Below are positions 16,094 through 24,621 of a stretch of DNA of 31,143 nt, piece by piece. Within the stretch, counting starts at the first letter, position 1; the number at the start of each line of letters is the position of its first letter. This DNA is from JACDAE01 sp034438015. GTDB lineage: Bacteria > Chloroflexota > Ktedonobacteria > Ktedonobacterales > Ktedonobacteraceae. The position numbers and the translations under genes are program-made. The notes beneath the pieces were generated by a model. The model was not told the DNA's origin and searched no databases. It saw only the letters and a program-made list of their open reading frames with translations. Where the stretch lies: assembly GCA_034438015.1 (NCBI GenBank), contig DAOTTD010000166.1:1-31143 (forward strand), in the 5' to 3' direction.

Positions 16094-16630
16094 ATGGCCC
16101 GGGTGGAAACCAGGGAGAGTTCCTGGTCCTTTGAACAAATTTACGACGAATATAAGACACCCATCTATAATTATGTGTATCACCTGGTAGGGGACCGCGA
16201 ACAGGCTGATGACCTGACGCAGGACACCTTTTTAAAGGCATTCCGGGCCCTGCCGAAGATGGACGCGAATCTGAAGCTATCGGCATGGCTTTATCGTATC
16301 GCGACAAATACCGCCTATGATGCGCTACGTCGTCGCAAATTGATAGCGTGGCTGCCATGGCAAGATCTCGATCATGAACCAGCCGATGTGGAGAGTGCTG
16401 ATCCACAGGAGATTTACGGCACGACTGAGCTGGTACGAGCTGCGCTCCGGCGTATGCCACAGCAATATAGAGCCGCATTGCTCCTGTATACACAGGAGGG
16501 CTTCTCCTACAGTGAAATCGCCCATGCACTCAATATCGCTGAGAGTGGTGTCAAAATGTATCTTTCGCGTGCTCGGCAATCGTTTCGAGAGCACTACAAA
16601 GTTCTGGAGCAAGGAGGAGCTGTAAGATGA
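16094..16630 (+). CDS. ECF RNA polymerase sigma factor 2
   Basis: A normal-sized ECF sigma factor of 178 residues. Region 2 is at about 13-82 (FEQIYDEYKTPIYNYVYHL, DDLTQDTFLKAFRAL, AWLYRIATNTAYDALRRRK) and region 4 at about 114-165 (LRRMPQQYRAALLLYTQEGFSYSEIAHALNIAESGVKMYLSRAR). It is clearly related to sigma factor 1 but lacks that protein's N-terminal extension and linker insertion. The ATG at 16094 has AAGGG about 10 bases upstream. Its TGA overlaps the anti-sigma ATG (ATGA), so the two are translationally coupled. Autoregulation is possible through the GGAAC-containing repeat upstream, but is unproven. Confidence 0.94.
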   Translation: MARVETRESSWSFEQIYDEYKTPIYNYVYHLVGDREQADDLTQDTFLKAFRALPKMDANLKLSAWLYRIATNTAYDALRRRKLIAWLPWQDLDHEPADVESADPQEIYGTTELVRAALRRMPQQYRAALLLYTQEGFSYSEIAHALNIAESGVKMYLSRARQSFREHYKVLEQGGAVR

Positions 16631-18456
16631 ACTGCGAGCAAGTCAAGGAATTACTCAGTCCCTACCTTGACGATGCGCTCGCGCCGGAGGAACGCCGCAC
16701 TGTAGCTGCGCACCTCGAGCATTGTCCCGAGTGCAACAGGATGCTGGCCGACTTCCATCGTTTCGACACACTCCTTGCCCAGATGCCTCACATCAGTCCA
16801 GATGCCGCCCTGCGCGAGCGGATCTTCTCTTCGCTAGAATATCTTGAGTTGACCGGAACTTCCGGCGCGCTCGACAGGTTAGCAGGGTCAACTATTCCCC
16901 AGCAACGGATACGGCCAGGCGCACGTCCACGGCTCGTCGCTCTGCCCGGAGGTCGCGGCAAGCAACCACCGGTTTATAAAGATGCCGGTGGAAGAGAAGC
17001 CAGGCCGCACAGAGACCGGGTAGGATGGGGACAGCGCGCGATGCAGGTCGTGATAGCAGCGACCGTTCTGCTGACCCTCGGCATCGGGGGCTTTATCGGG
17101 TGGAACCTGTGGCAGAAACAGACGACTGTAGCGAATAATGTCAACAGCATTACGCCACCCGCTGCGCTTCAGCAGGGACCTATCCCGGCAGGGACGCGTT
17201 TCCTCTTCCCACGCAGCGGCGCCCTCTGGAGCGCTCCCAGTGATGGCAGTAACGCCGTGCGTCGCCTGACGCCTACGCAGACCACTGTCGCGACGGGCTG
17301 GACGGTGAGACCGGCACTTGTCGGTCGCAGCGCTGGTGACCTGGTGGCCTATATCGATTTACAGCAGGGGCGCGTGCATATCGTACGCAGCGATGGACAG
17401 AACGATACCGCTATCCAGCAACCGCTGCTCCAGTCCGACCAGATATTACCCGCTCAGTGGAAAACAGGGACCGGGTCGACGATACTCAACAGTCTTGCAT
17501 GGTCCAAAGATGGCAGCATGTTAGCGTTCATCGCCGCGCCCAGAGGCATTCCGCAGCTCTACATCTATACGCCCGGTACAGGAGCGTTACAGCAGGTCGC
17601 GCTTCCTATGGCGGGAGCCGTCTCTCACCTCGTATGGTCGCCTGATGGCATACGTATCGCCTTCGAAGTGCAAGCGAACGGCAATGTTTATATCCTGGAC
17701 TACAACACACAGAATCGCGATGCGCTCACCCTCTCCACGGTAACTGAACGCCCTGGTGACACGGTCCTCTTGTTAGACTGGTCATCAGGGACAATGGTGC
17801 CCACCCTGACCTGGAGCGTGGGAGGCGCCGGGCACATACACAGCATCTGGAAACAGAGCGTTGCGGGAAATATGGGACCGACCCTACTGATCAGTGGCGA
17901 CTATCTAGAGGCGCAATACAGCCAGCATGGTCGCGGCGGAACGGGGAGCTGGCTGCTGGTGGCAAACAACGCCCCAGGAGCTATTGTTACCCTTAACCTG
18001 GTCGGCAGCCTGGAGATGGTAACTTCAGGCCAGCAGGTAAGCGCCGCGCAGTGGTCTCCTGATGGCCTCTCAATAGGCTATTTCGCTACCCTTGTATCTA
18101 GAAGCGGCGCCTACCATGTTGTAAACACGCTCACTGGCGTGGACACACTGATCGCTACAGGCGTAGCAATTGACCCGGCGCCCACCTGGTCTGCCGACAG
18201 TAGCCATCTGGCGTACAGCATAGGCGTACGCACGCAGATCGTCACTTTACAGGGTCCTGGTCCAGCGCAGTCGCTCAAACAGCAGGGAACGGCCACGGCA
18301 TTGAGCTGGTCCAGCACAATTCCATCGCAACTGGTGCTTGTTGTGAACGGTGGGCAGCAGCACGGCATCTACCTGGTAGATACACAGCACAATACATCGT
18401 TACAGTTAGATAAAGGCAATATACAAGGTCCAATTCAATGGTCTGAGATTCCATAA
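16627..18456 (+). CDS. Membrane anti-sigma factor with zinc finger and TolB-like propeller
   Basis: Partner of sigma factor 2, 609 residues. The cytoplasmic head starts MNCEQVKELLSPYLDDALAPEE and has the ZAS/zf-HC2 zinc motif His29-x3-Cys33-x2-Cys36 (HLEHCPEC). A basic stretch precedes a single transmembrane helix at about residues 139-162. The outer 440 residues contain repeats with the WSxDGxxLAF pattern (SWSKDGSMLAFIA, WSPDGIRIAFE, WSPDGLSIGYF, WSADSSHLAYS), the hallmark of TolB/WD40-like six-bladed propellers. It probably binds a signal outside the cell and releases the sigma factor, but that mechanism is inferred from domain order. It has the same layout as the 4.9 kb protein, so the two operons are likely old duplicates. 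Confidence 0.88.
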   Translation: MNCEQVKELLSPYLDDALAPEERRTVAAHLEHCPECNRMLADFHRFDTLLAQMPHISPDAALRERIFSSLEYLELTGTSGALDRLAGSTIPQQRIRPGARPRLVALPGGRGKQPPVYKDAGGREARPHRDRVGWGQRAMQVVIAATVLLTLGIGGFIGWNLWQKQTTVANNVNSITPPAALQQGPIPAGTRFLFPRSGALWSAPSDGSNAVRRLTPTQTTVATGWTVRPALVGRSAGDLVAYIDLQQGRVHIVRSDGQNDTAIQQPLLQSDQILPAQWKTGTGSTILNSLAWSKDGSMLAFIAAPRGIPQLYIYTPGTGALQQVALPMAGAVSHLVWSPDGIRIAFEVQANGNVYILDYNTQNRDALTLSTVTERPGDTVLLLDWSSGTMVPTLTWSVGGAGHIHSIWKQSVAGNMGPTLLISGDYLEAQYSQHGRGGTGSWLLVANNAPGAIVTLNLVGSLEMVTSGQQVSAAQWSPDGLSIGYFATLVSRSGAYHVVNTLTGVDTLIATGVAIDPAPTWSADSSHLAYSIGVRTQIVTLQGPGPAQSLKQQGTATALSWSSTIPSQLVLVVNGGQQHGIYLVDTQHNTSLQLDKGNIQGPIQWSEIP

Positions 18457-18612
18457 AATAAAGTGGAGAAGCGAGAACGGGTTATCGGCCTGGATGGGGA
18501 CGCAAGATTCAGAAACGCAGCGAGGTTAATCGACATAGAGGGCAGAAGAGCGAATTTCTTTCCGCACCAAAAATTGCCCCCAAAAGTGATAACAATTTGC
18601 TCACTTATGCGT

Positions 18613-18618
18613 TATAAT
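18613..18618 (+). promoter_or_regulatory. -10 box of the histidine kinase operon
   Basis: A perfect TATAAT. The -35 region 17 bases upstream is poor (AACAAT-like), so an activator may be needed. It would start RNA near 18625, 210 bases before the kinase start codon. Confidence 0.5.
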
Positions 18619-18624
18619 ACATAA

Positions 18625-18820
18625 GCCTGGGATGGAAGGCAGGATGTATGTGGGCAAGCAGATCCACCTCGACGAGCAGCTTGTAGCATATGTTCGGGTT
18701 TTCGTGCAACCTTTTCCCCATGGGGTTGGCACGCGCGCCTCCTGGAGCTTCGCGTTTCGCTTATGCGCACGCGTGGTAAGGGGAGAACGAGCTGGCACCC
18801 CGTCCTCTCCTTACTTTTCC
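18625..18820 (+). promoter_or_regulatory. Structured leader with possible attenuator before the histidine kinase
   Basis: Three stems can be drawn. GTGCAACC (about 18703-18710) pairs with GGTTGGCAC (18724-18732) with one bulge. CACGCG near 18730 can pair with CGCGTG near 18770. A 14-base stem at 18776-18789 / 18801-18814 has one wobble and one mismatch, with an 11-base loop, and is followed at once by TTTT, as in an intrinsic terminator. The kinase ribosome site (AAAGGG) lies just after. The layout suggests transcription attenuation. The TGGCACC in the loop resembles part of a T-box, but the rest of a T-box was not found. Confidence 0.45.
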
Positions 18821-18836
18821 ACATAGAAAGGGCAGC

Positions 18837-21416
18837 ATGCGGTTCATCGGGCGGTCACGTGAGGGAACACTTACCGTTTATACGGTTTTCATATTTCTGC
18901 TCTGCATAATTCTCTTTATGCTATTCTCATGGATTCTACTGGCGGTCTACTCCAGAAACGGAGCCATGAGCACAGCCCGGTTCCACCTGACCCTCATTAA
19001 GCAAGCGTACCAGGTACACACTGACACGCTCAAAAACGATCTGAGAAAAGCGACTACAGATAAAGGCCTTATCGCTACAGCGACACAGCAACCCTTCACT
19101 CCGACAGCACAGAGCCACCTGCAAAACTTGCTCACGGGACCTTTCACACGGGATCGTCTCTCCATAATCGCACTTGTATCCAGCGATCAGCAGGTGCTAG
19201 CACAGTTGGGCAACACAACGCTCTCAAAACGAGAGCTCGCCGGACAGTTCGGTCCACTCATAGGGCAGGGACTACGAGGGCAGACAATCGCAGCCATACA
19301 GCAGGGCATTAGCGAGCCTCATAGAGCGAAGTCGAACTGGTCGTTGAGCGTCGCCATACCCGTGCATGCCAGCAACGGCACAACGGCAGGCGTGCTCCTG
19401 GCATTTCAGGCCATCGACGACGACTTCGCGCATCTATTGACGCAAGGTGCCGACGCAACAGCGCTGCTCTGTATAAAAGGACAGATGCAGGGAGTCAGCG
19501 GGATCTCGCTACAGGACCTGTTTCTGCAGCAGAATGGGAATGAAAGCAAAGCCTGCACAGCGGGCGCGTCTATGAAGCTCGGCCAACATTATTTCACACT
19601 GGCAGAGTTCGTCGACGGTCAGAACGCCGACTCGGGGATGCTGGTGGCAGTGGCAATCGAGCCGCTTTACATCTTCAACAGCGGCGACATGCGCTTCCTA
19701 CTCATTATTCTGGGTATGGGCGTCTTTATGTCCAGTACGGGCATTCTAGCGCATACCCTTATGAAGCGCTTCCTGTTTACACAGCCGCTACGACAGCTCC
19801 TGGCGCATATCCAGCCGCTCGTCGTGAACACTGTTGAGCAGCAGGCGGAACAGGGCAGCGACGAGATCGCGCAGCTCACGCAGTCCTTCAACCTACTGGC
19901 CGATGAGCTTGAAAACGAAAGCCAGGCAATGGTGGAGCAGATGAGCAACCTCTTAATTATGAGCGACGCACTGATCTCGACCCTGAACCTGGAGCATCTG
20001 CTTGGAGAGATCGTCACGCGCCTGGGCAATATCATGAAGGTCAAACATGTATCGCTGTTGCTCTATGGACGTGAGATGCTCACGCCATGGGCGGTCGCGC
20101 AGTGGTCGGAGATAGCGGGTCAGGTCGTCGACGCATACAGCGCGCCCAATTCGCTCTTCTCGCACTCGTTACAGCAGCCGGGCGCAGTTACCGTGCATGC
20201 CGACCCCGATGCGGATATCACCCTGGCAATCACTTCAAAGATGGCCGCCATCACCAACACACGGCTGAGTAGGGCCAGTGGAAAACGAAAAGCGATCCAG
20301 GGAGACACGCCGGAGACGCAGTCCTATGGGCTGCGCCGACCACGCATTCCTCGCCTGGCTGTACGAGATCTGGATCAGATCTTGAGTCGCATGGTGATTC
20401 AGCGGCACAAAATTGCTTATGGAGAGGATATCGCGACTATCGATCGGGCGCGCCAGGGCAAGTGGGCGCAGATGGCTTTAGAGGCCGGGTATCGCTCGGC
20501 GATCGCGGTTCCCCTTCTCTTGCACGACCAGGCAATCGGCGCCTTCATACTCTATACGGATACGCCACGCCCGATCAGCAGCCGCGACACCTTTCTCCTG
20601 AGCACCGTTACGGCACAAGCAGCGGTAGCAATTCAGAACGCCCTGCTCTTCGCGGAGATCAAGGAAAAGAATGCGGCCCTTGAGCGTGCCAGTCATTTAA
20701 AATCGCAGTTCCTGGCAAATGTAACGCACGAATTACGTACTCCTCTGCACAGTATTATCAGTTACGGGGGTTTAATACTAGAGGGATACGACGGGACATT
20801 GACGGCTGAGCAGGAAGAGCATGTTCAGTTTATGGTCAATAGGGCCGAAGACCTGTCGCAACTGGTCGACGACATGCTCGACCTCTCGAAGATAGAGGCC
20901 GATCGCATCGAGGTCAAAGTCGAGGCGATCGAGCTGCAGCCGTGCCTGATGGAGGTCGTGAATCAGCTCAAGCCGATGGCAAGCAAAAAGGAGCTGTACC
21001 TCACCCTGGCGCTGGACGACGAGATGCCGCTGATCAAGGCCGACAGCCATCGCCTGCGCCAGGTCGCGATCAACCTGGTATCGAACGCCCTGAAGTTCAC
21101 AGAGCAGGGAGGCGTTACTATTCGTTGTCAGCTTGTGCATGACGACGAAATGGTGCGCATCTCGGTCAGTGACACAGGCATAGGAATCTCGCCGTCGGCC
21201 CTCAGTTACATCTTTGAAGCGTTTCGCCAGGCCGATGGAAGCACAACGCGCCGTTTCGGCGGCACGGGCCTGGGTCTGACCATAGCACGAAAGCTCACCG
21301 AGCTGCAAGGCGGCGATTTTGCGGTGGAGAGCGTTCCAGGACAGGGCTCAACCTTCTCGTTCACCCTGCCAGTAGAAACTGAAACCAGAGTTGGAGCAGA
21401 TAGTCCAATCGATTAA
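18837..21416 (+). CDS. Membrane sensor histidine kinase with extracytoplasmic sensor and GAF-like domain
   Basis: An 859-residue two-component sensor. Transmembrane helix 1 is at about 12-37, an outer sensor of about 240 residues (Cache-like in layout) spans 40-283, helix 2 is at 285-308, and a HAMP-like linker follows at 310-362. A GAF-like domain (about 380-605) is broken by a basic insertion (475-510). The dimerisation helix has the H box NVTHELRTPL with His631. The ATPase domain has an N box (NLVSNALKFT, 746-755), G1 (DTGIGIS, 779-785), F box (FEAFRQADGS) and G2 (GGTGLGL, 808-814). All catalytic boxes are intact. ATG 18837 follows AAAGGG. The response regulator begins 43 bases after the stop, so the pair is an operon. 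The signal is unknown. Confidence 0.93.
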   Translation: MRFIGRSREGTLTVYTVFIFLLCIILFMLFSWILLAVYSRNGAMSTARFHLTLIKQAYQVHTDTLKNDLRKATTDKGLIATATQQPFTPTAQSHLQNLLTGPFTRDRLSIIALVSSDQQVLAQLGNTTLSKRELAGQFGPLIGQGLRGQTIAAIQQGISEPHRAKSNWSLSVAIPVHASNGTTAGVLLAFQAIDDDFAHLLTQGADATALLCIKGQMQGVSGISLQDLFLQQNGNESKACTAGASMKLGQHYFTLAEFVDGQNADSGMLVAVAIEPLYIFNSGDMRFLLIILGMGVFMSSTGILAHTLMKRFLFTQPLRQLLAHIQPLVVNTVEQQAEQGSDEIAQLTQSFNLLADELENESQAMVEQMSNLLIMSDALISTLNLEHLLGEIVTRLGNIMKVKHVSLLLYGREMLTPWAVAQWSEIAGQVVDAYSAPNSLFSHSLQQPGAVTVHADPDADITLAITSKMAAITNTRLSRASGKRKAIQGDTPETQSYGLRRPRIPRLAVRDLDQILSRMVIQRHKIAYGEDIATIDRARQGKWAQMALEAGYRSAIAVPLLLHDQAIGAFILYTDTPRPISSRDTFLLSTVTAQAAVAIQNALLFAEIKEKNAALERASHLKSQFLANVTHELRTPLHSIISYGGLILEGYDGTLTAEQEEHVQFMVNRAEDLSQLVDDMLDLSKIEADRIEVKVEAIELQPCLMEVVNQLKPMASKKELYLTLALDDEMPLIKADSHRLRQVAINLVSNALKFTEQGGVTIRCQLVHDDEMVRISVSDTGIGISPSALSYIFEAFRQADGSTTRRFGGTGLGLTIARKLTELQGGDFAVESVPGQGSTFSFTLPVETETRVGADSPID

Positions 21417-21459
21417 GCAAGAGAAATACAAAGTTATCAGTCAAAATGAGAGAGACACC

Positions 21460-21855
21460 ATGAGCACATCAACACGTGAAACCGGACTGGCGACCATCCT
21501 CGTCGTCGAAAACGAGATCTCGAATCGCCTACTCATAGAGCGAGTTCTATCTACCAGTGGCTATCGCTGCCTGAGCGCCAGCAATGGACGAGAGGCACTC
21601 GACATCCTTGACCGCGAACAGGTAGACCTGATTCTGACGGACCTGTCCATGCCCGTCCTTGACGGCTACAGAGCCACGCAGTTGATCCGCGCGCGTCCAG
21701 GGCTGGAAAATGTTCCGATCGTCGCGGTCACCGCCTTCGCCTTGCACGACGAAGGTGAAGCGGCGAAGCAGATTGGCTGCACAGAGTACCTGATCAAGCC
21801 ATTCAAACCGCGTCAACTGTTGGAGGTGGTTGAACGGTTGCTGCCTAAAAAATAG
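21460..21855 (+). CDS. Single-domain response regulator
   Basis: A 131-residue receiver-only protein with no output domain. It probably receives phosphate from the kinase just upstream and acts through protein contact. The phosphorylated Asp is in LILTDLSMPVLDGY, the switch Thr is in VPIVAVTAFAL, and the conserved Lys is in YLIKPFKP. The usual Asp-Asp pair near the N-terminus reads Glu-Asn here (ILVVENEISNR), so one metal-binding acid is changed to Asn, though a Glu follows. The ATG at 21460 is used; ribosome site weak (GAGAGA). An upstream TTG frame would overlap the kinase gene and is not needed. The long palindrome that follows the stop may end the transcript. Confidence 0.92.
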   Translation: MSTSTRETGLATILVVENEISNRLLIERVLSTSGYRCLSASNGREALDILDREQVDLILTDLSMPVLDGYRATQLIRARPGLENVPIVAVTAFALHDEGEAAKQIGCTEYLIKPFKPRQLLEVVERLLPKK

Positions 21856-21886
21856 CGGCGGAGGATGTGAAAAAAGAGTCTTCCGA

Positions 21887-21939
21887 TCCGAGAGCCTGAC
21901 GGCGTCGCCGTAGCCGCGCATGCGGCGTTGGCTCTCGGA
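21887..21939. repeat. Three-way-junction palindromic element
   Basis: An outer 10-bp stem (21887-21896 with 21930-21939) encloses two small perfect hairpins, ACGGC-GTC-GCCGT (21899-21911) and GCCGC-GCAT-GCGGC (21913-21922 region to 21925). A-rich tracts flank both sides. No U-run follows on the plus strand. It may protect the 3' end of the kinase-regulator mRNA or be a REP-like dispersed element. Confidence 0.7.
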
Positions 21940-22122
21940 AAAAAGAGGATACAACAGTTGACTCATCTGGCATAATGAATAGAGATATATCCAATAAACC
22001 CGTTTCTCCTCCAGACATGGGACACTCCTCGTACGTGTCACGAAGCAGAGGCGCTCCTCGTTTTCTGGCTATCTACGAAGAATATTTCTATGCCGCACAG
22101 AGGATAAATAACAGGAGCTCGC

Positions 22123-23625
22123 ATGGACATTCAAGCAATTACGCAAGCAGTACACGACATAACAGGCGATGTATTGATCGTGGGGGCCGCCCGCAAAGCG
22201 GGAGAAATCGCATTATCCCCGGCGGCGACATCCGTAGACAAGTTGTTGGATGGGTTGATCAACGAATGCAGCGCAGACGGAGAATTTAAGGGAGCACCGG
22301 GCGAACTACTCAGCATACATCCGCAGGGACGCCTGGCGGTGAAGAGGGTTATCGTCGTTGGTCTGGGGAAGCAGGAGACGATCAATACGCAGTCGCTGCG
22401 GCGCGCCAGCGCCATCGCCACGCGCAACGCACAGAGCAAGGGCGCGCACAAGGTAACGCTAGCCCTGCAATGGAACAGCGCGACATTTGACAGCGTGCAG
22501 GCCATCGAGGCACAGGCGGAAGGCGCTCTCCTGGGACAGTATACGTTTAGAAAGTACCAGCACACAGAGCAGAACGGAGACGACAATGGCATCACGCAAC
22601 TGAGCATCCTGGCGGAAGGTGTAGAGGACGTCGAGCAGGCGCTTCAGAGGGGCCGCGCACTGGCCGAGGCCACGAACTTCGCGCGCGACCTCGTGAACGA
22701 GCCTCCACGTGTGCTAACGCCCACGGAGCTGGCGAATCGCGCCAACGCCATGGCGAACCAGTTCGGTCTGGAGTGCGAGATTTTCGACAAAGAGAAGATC
22801 GCCGAACTACAGATGGGCGGCCTGCTCGGGGTCTCGCAGGGCAGCGCCGAGCCGCCGAAGTTCGTTATCCTGCGCTATCGCGGGGTGCCCCAGAGCGATG
22901 ATAAGGGACTGGCCTTCGTCGGAAAGGGCATCACATTCGACAGCGGCGGTATCTCGATCAAGCCAGCAGCAGGAATGGACGAGATGAAGGGTGATATGGG
23001 CGGAGCCGCCGCCGTGCTCGGTGCCATGCAGGCAATCGCCGCTTTGAAGCCCGCCATCAACGTAACCGCGCTGGTACCAACCTGCGAAAACATGCCCAGC
23101 GGAACGGCCTACCATCCCGGTGATATCCTGCGCATCATGAATGGCAAGACGATCGAGATCGTCAACACCGATGCCGAGGGTCGCCTCATCCTGGCCGACG
23201 CGCTCTCCTACGCCGCGAAGGAAGGCCTGTCGCCGATCATCGACCTGGCAACGCTGACGGGCGGCATCGTCGTCGCGCTGGGGAGTGTCATGACCGGGCT
23301 GTTCAGCAACGATGAAGTCCTTACCGACGAGATTATAGCAGCAGGTCGCGCGGCTGGCGAGAAGTTCTGGCCCATGCCACTGGATGACGAGTACAGCGAT
23401 GCTATCAAGAGCGACATCGCCGATATCAAGCAAACAGGTGGGCGTTATGCCTCTGCGGTGACGGCGGCGAAGATTCTGGAGAACTTCGTGGGTGACGCGA
23501 AGTGGGCGCACCTGGATATCGCCGGCACCAGCTACCTGGATAGCAAGAAGTCGTACCAGGAAAAGGGCGCCACGGGCGTGGGCGTACGCACCCTGGCGGA
23601 ACTGGCGGCGCGGTTGGCTGAATAG
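22123..23625 (+). CDS. pepA: Leucyl aminopeptidase (M17 family)
   Basis: A cytoplasmic dizinc peptidase removing N-terminal residues; 500 residues, the normal length. The N-terminal macro-like domain (1-170) is variable. The catalytic part carries VGKGITFDSGGISIKP (267-281, with metal-binding Lys and Asp), MKGDMGGAAAV (288-298), and the family signature NTDAEGRL (348-355), with the metal-binding Asp and Glu and the catalytic Arg. LATLTGG follows. The ATG at 22123 has AGGAG 6 bases upstream. It appears to be a single-gene unit between two palindromic elements. Related proteins can act as DNA-binding regulators in other bacteria, but nothing here shows that. Confidence 0.96.
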   Translation: MDIQAITQAVHDITGDVLIVGAARKAGEIALSPAATSVDKLLDGLINECSADGEFKGAPGELLSIHPQGRLAVKRVIVVGLGKQETINTQSLRRASAIATRNAQSKGAHKVTLALQWNSATFDSVQAIEAQAEGALLGQYTFRKYQHTEQNGDDNGITQLSILAEGVEDVEQALQRGRALAEATNFARDLVNEPPRVLTPTELANRANAMANQFGLECEIFDKEKIAELQMGGLLGVSQGSAEPPKFVILRYRGVPQSDDKGLAFVGKGITFDSGGISIKPAAGMDEMKGDMGGAAAVLGAMQAIAALKPAINVTALVPTCENMPSGTAYHPGDILRIMNGKTIEIVNTDAEGRLILADALSYAAKEGLSPIIDLATLTGGIVVALGSVMTGLFSNDEVLTDEIIAAGRAAGEKFWPMPLDDEYSDAIKSDIADIKQTGGRYASAVTAAKILENFVGDAKWAHLDIAGTSYLDSKKSYQEKGATGVGVRTLAELAARLAE

Positions 23626-23637
23626 CTTCTTTTCAAG

Positions 23638-23670
23638 AGTAGGGATGGGGCTTGCCCCCATCCGGCTCGG
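23638..23670. repeat. Dispersed repeat copy 1 / hairpin after pepA
   Basis: GGATGGGG at 23643-23650 pairs exactly with CCCCATCC at 23656-23663 around CTTGC. The unit AGTAGGGATGGGGCTTGCCC followed by CCATCCGGCTCGG closely matches the sequence at 27106-27137. It lies between convergent pepA and pentapeptide genes, so it may also serve as a shared terminator. Confidence 0.75.
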
Positions 23671-23720
23671 AGAGGGTGTTCACAAGGCAGCCAATGTGCT
23701 ATAAACCGCAAAGTAGGACG

Positions 23721-24602
23721 CTAGGGATGTGTTGACCCGTCAGGCATAGTTGCGCCCTGGAGCGACCTGACCATGTCTAACTGTTCCTGCGTGACTTTGG
23801 CAGACAACAGGTCTGCCCTTTCCAGGTTGGCTCCGCTGAGATTGGCGCCGGTCAGGTTAGCTTCGTTTAGATGAGCATTGCGTAGGTCCACTTTACTCAG
23901 ATCGGCTTCGCTCAAATCAGCTCCACAGAGAGTAGCCCCATTGAGATCGGCATCACTCATCTTGGCCCTGTGGAGGCTGATTTTGCGGAGGTTGGCCCCA
24001 CTAAGATCGGCATTGCGCAGGCTCGTCCTGTTCAAATTGGCTCCTTCTAACTCAGCATTACGCAGGTTAGCACCGTGCAGACTGGCTCGCTCTAAACTCA
24101 CAATACTACTACCCTCTTTCTTGTTGATGAGATCAGACTCATACAAGAATTGGAGGAGAGCTCTTTTGCGAGGAGCATCTAAACTGCGTAGTGCCGTCAA
24201 CGTCTGCGCTCGCGCAACACTTCGTACCTCGTCATCTGCTTTCGATGTGCGTAAGCCTTTCTCAAGGAGCAACTCTGACATTCGGTCAAGGTAGGTTTGA
24301 AGGATCGCTGCTTGCTGGTTGTCAGAGGCAATTTGCTGCTCGTTGTTCTTTTGTACCTGGCTGAACCAAAATCCACCAATGCCGAGCACAAGTGGAATAA
24401 CGAGAAGCTGTAGCCAATCCCAAAGGGTTTTCATATGTTGTTTCGGTTCACTGTTCTCTGGGCCAAGTCCTGTCCAGGACCAGTTAAACCAATATCCGGC
24501 GAAAATCAGTCCTCCCATGCCTACAAGTGCAAGTCCAATGATTGCCATCGCTCTCCAATGTTTTCTGATGTACTGCCACCATGAACGAGGCTCTAATACC
24601 AT
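23721..24602 (-). CDS. Membrane-anchored pentapeptide-repeat protein
   Basis: A 293-residue protein. Two transmembrane helices lie near the N-terminus (about 19-40, AMAIIGLALVGMGGLIFAGYW; about 63-85, WLQLLVIPLVLGIGGFWF), then a coiled helical segment (about 88-175), and a C-terminal right-handed beta-helix of pentapeptide repeats of the form A(D/N)Lxx (about 180-275: LHGANLRNAELEGANL, NADLSGANL, ADLNGATLCGADLSEADL). The start at ATG 24602 has GAGGTG just upstream. It follows the FAD oxidoreductase gene by only 19 bases and is co-transcribed with it. The role of this family is unknown; the repeats usually mediate protein contact. Frame upstream of 24602 is open but overlaps the oxidoreductase and is not family-like. 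Confidence 0.88.
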   Translation of the reverse strand: MVLEPRSWWQYIRKHWRAMAIIGLALVGMGGLIFAGYWFNWSWTGLGPENSEPKQHMKTLWDWLQLLVIPLVLGIGGFWFSQVQKNNEQQIASDNQQAAILQTYLDRMSELLLEKGLRTSKADDEVRSVARAQTLTALRSLDAPRKRALLQFLYESDLINKKEGSSIVSLERASLHGANLRNAELEGANLNRTSLRNADLSGANLRKISLHRAKMSDADLNGATLCGADLSEADLSKVDLRNAHLNEANLTGANLSGANLERADLLSAKVTQEQLDMVRSLQGATMPDGSTHP

Positions 24603-24621
24603 TGCATCACCTCTTTGCCCT

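Larger units (their letters stand above)
18457..18836. other. Intergenic region carrying the histidine kinase leader
   Basis: The first 150 bases after the anti-sigma stop show nothing recognisable. From 18613 a promoter box and a structured leader begin, listed separately. Short open frames on both strands here lack ribosome sites and family resemblance. Confidence 0.5.

Noticed and set aside
18790..18800. TGGCACC in the kinase leader resembling a T-box core
   Set aside because: The full T-box motif, specifier loop and stem I features were not found, and a histidine kinase is not a known T-box target.
18632..18826. 64-residue plus-strand frame in the kinase leader
   Set aside because: No ribosome site and no protein-like pattern; it overlaps the leader stems. 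A leader-peptide role cannot be excluded but has no support.
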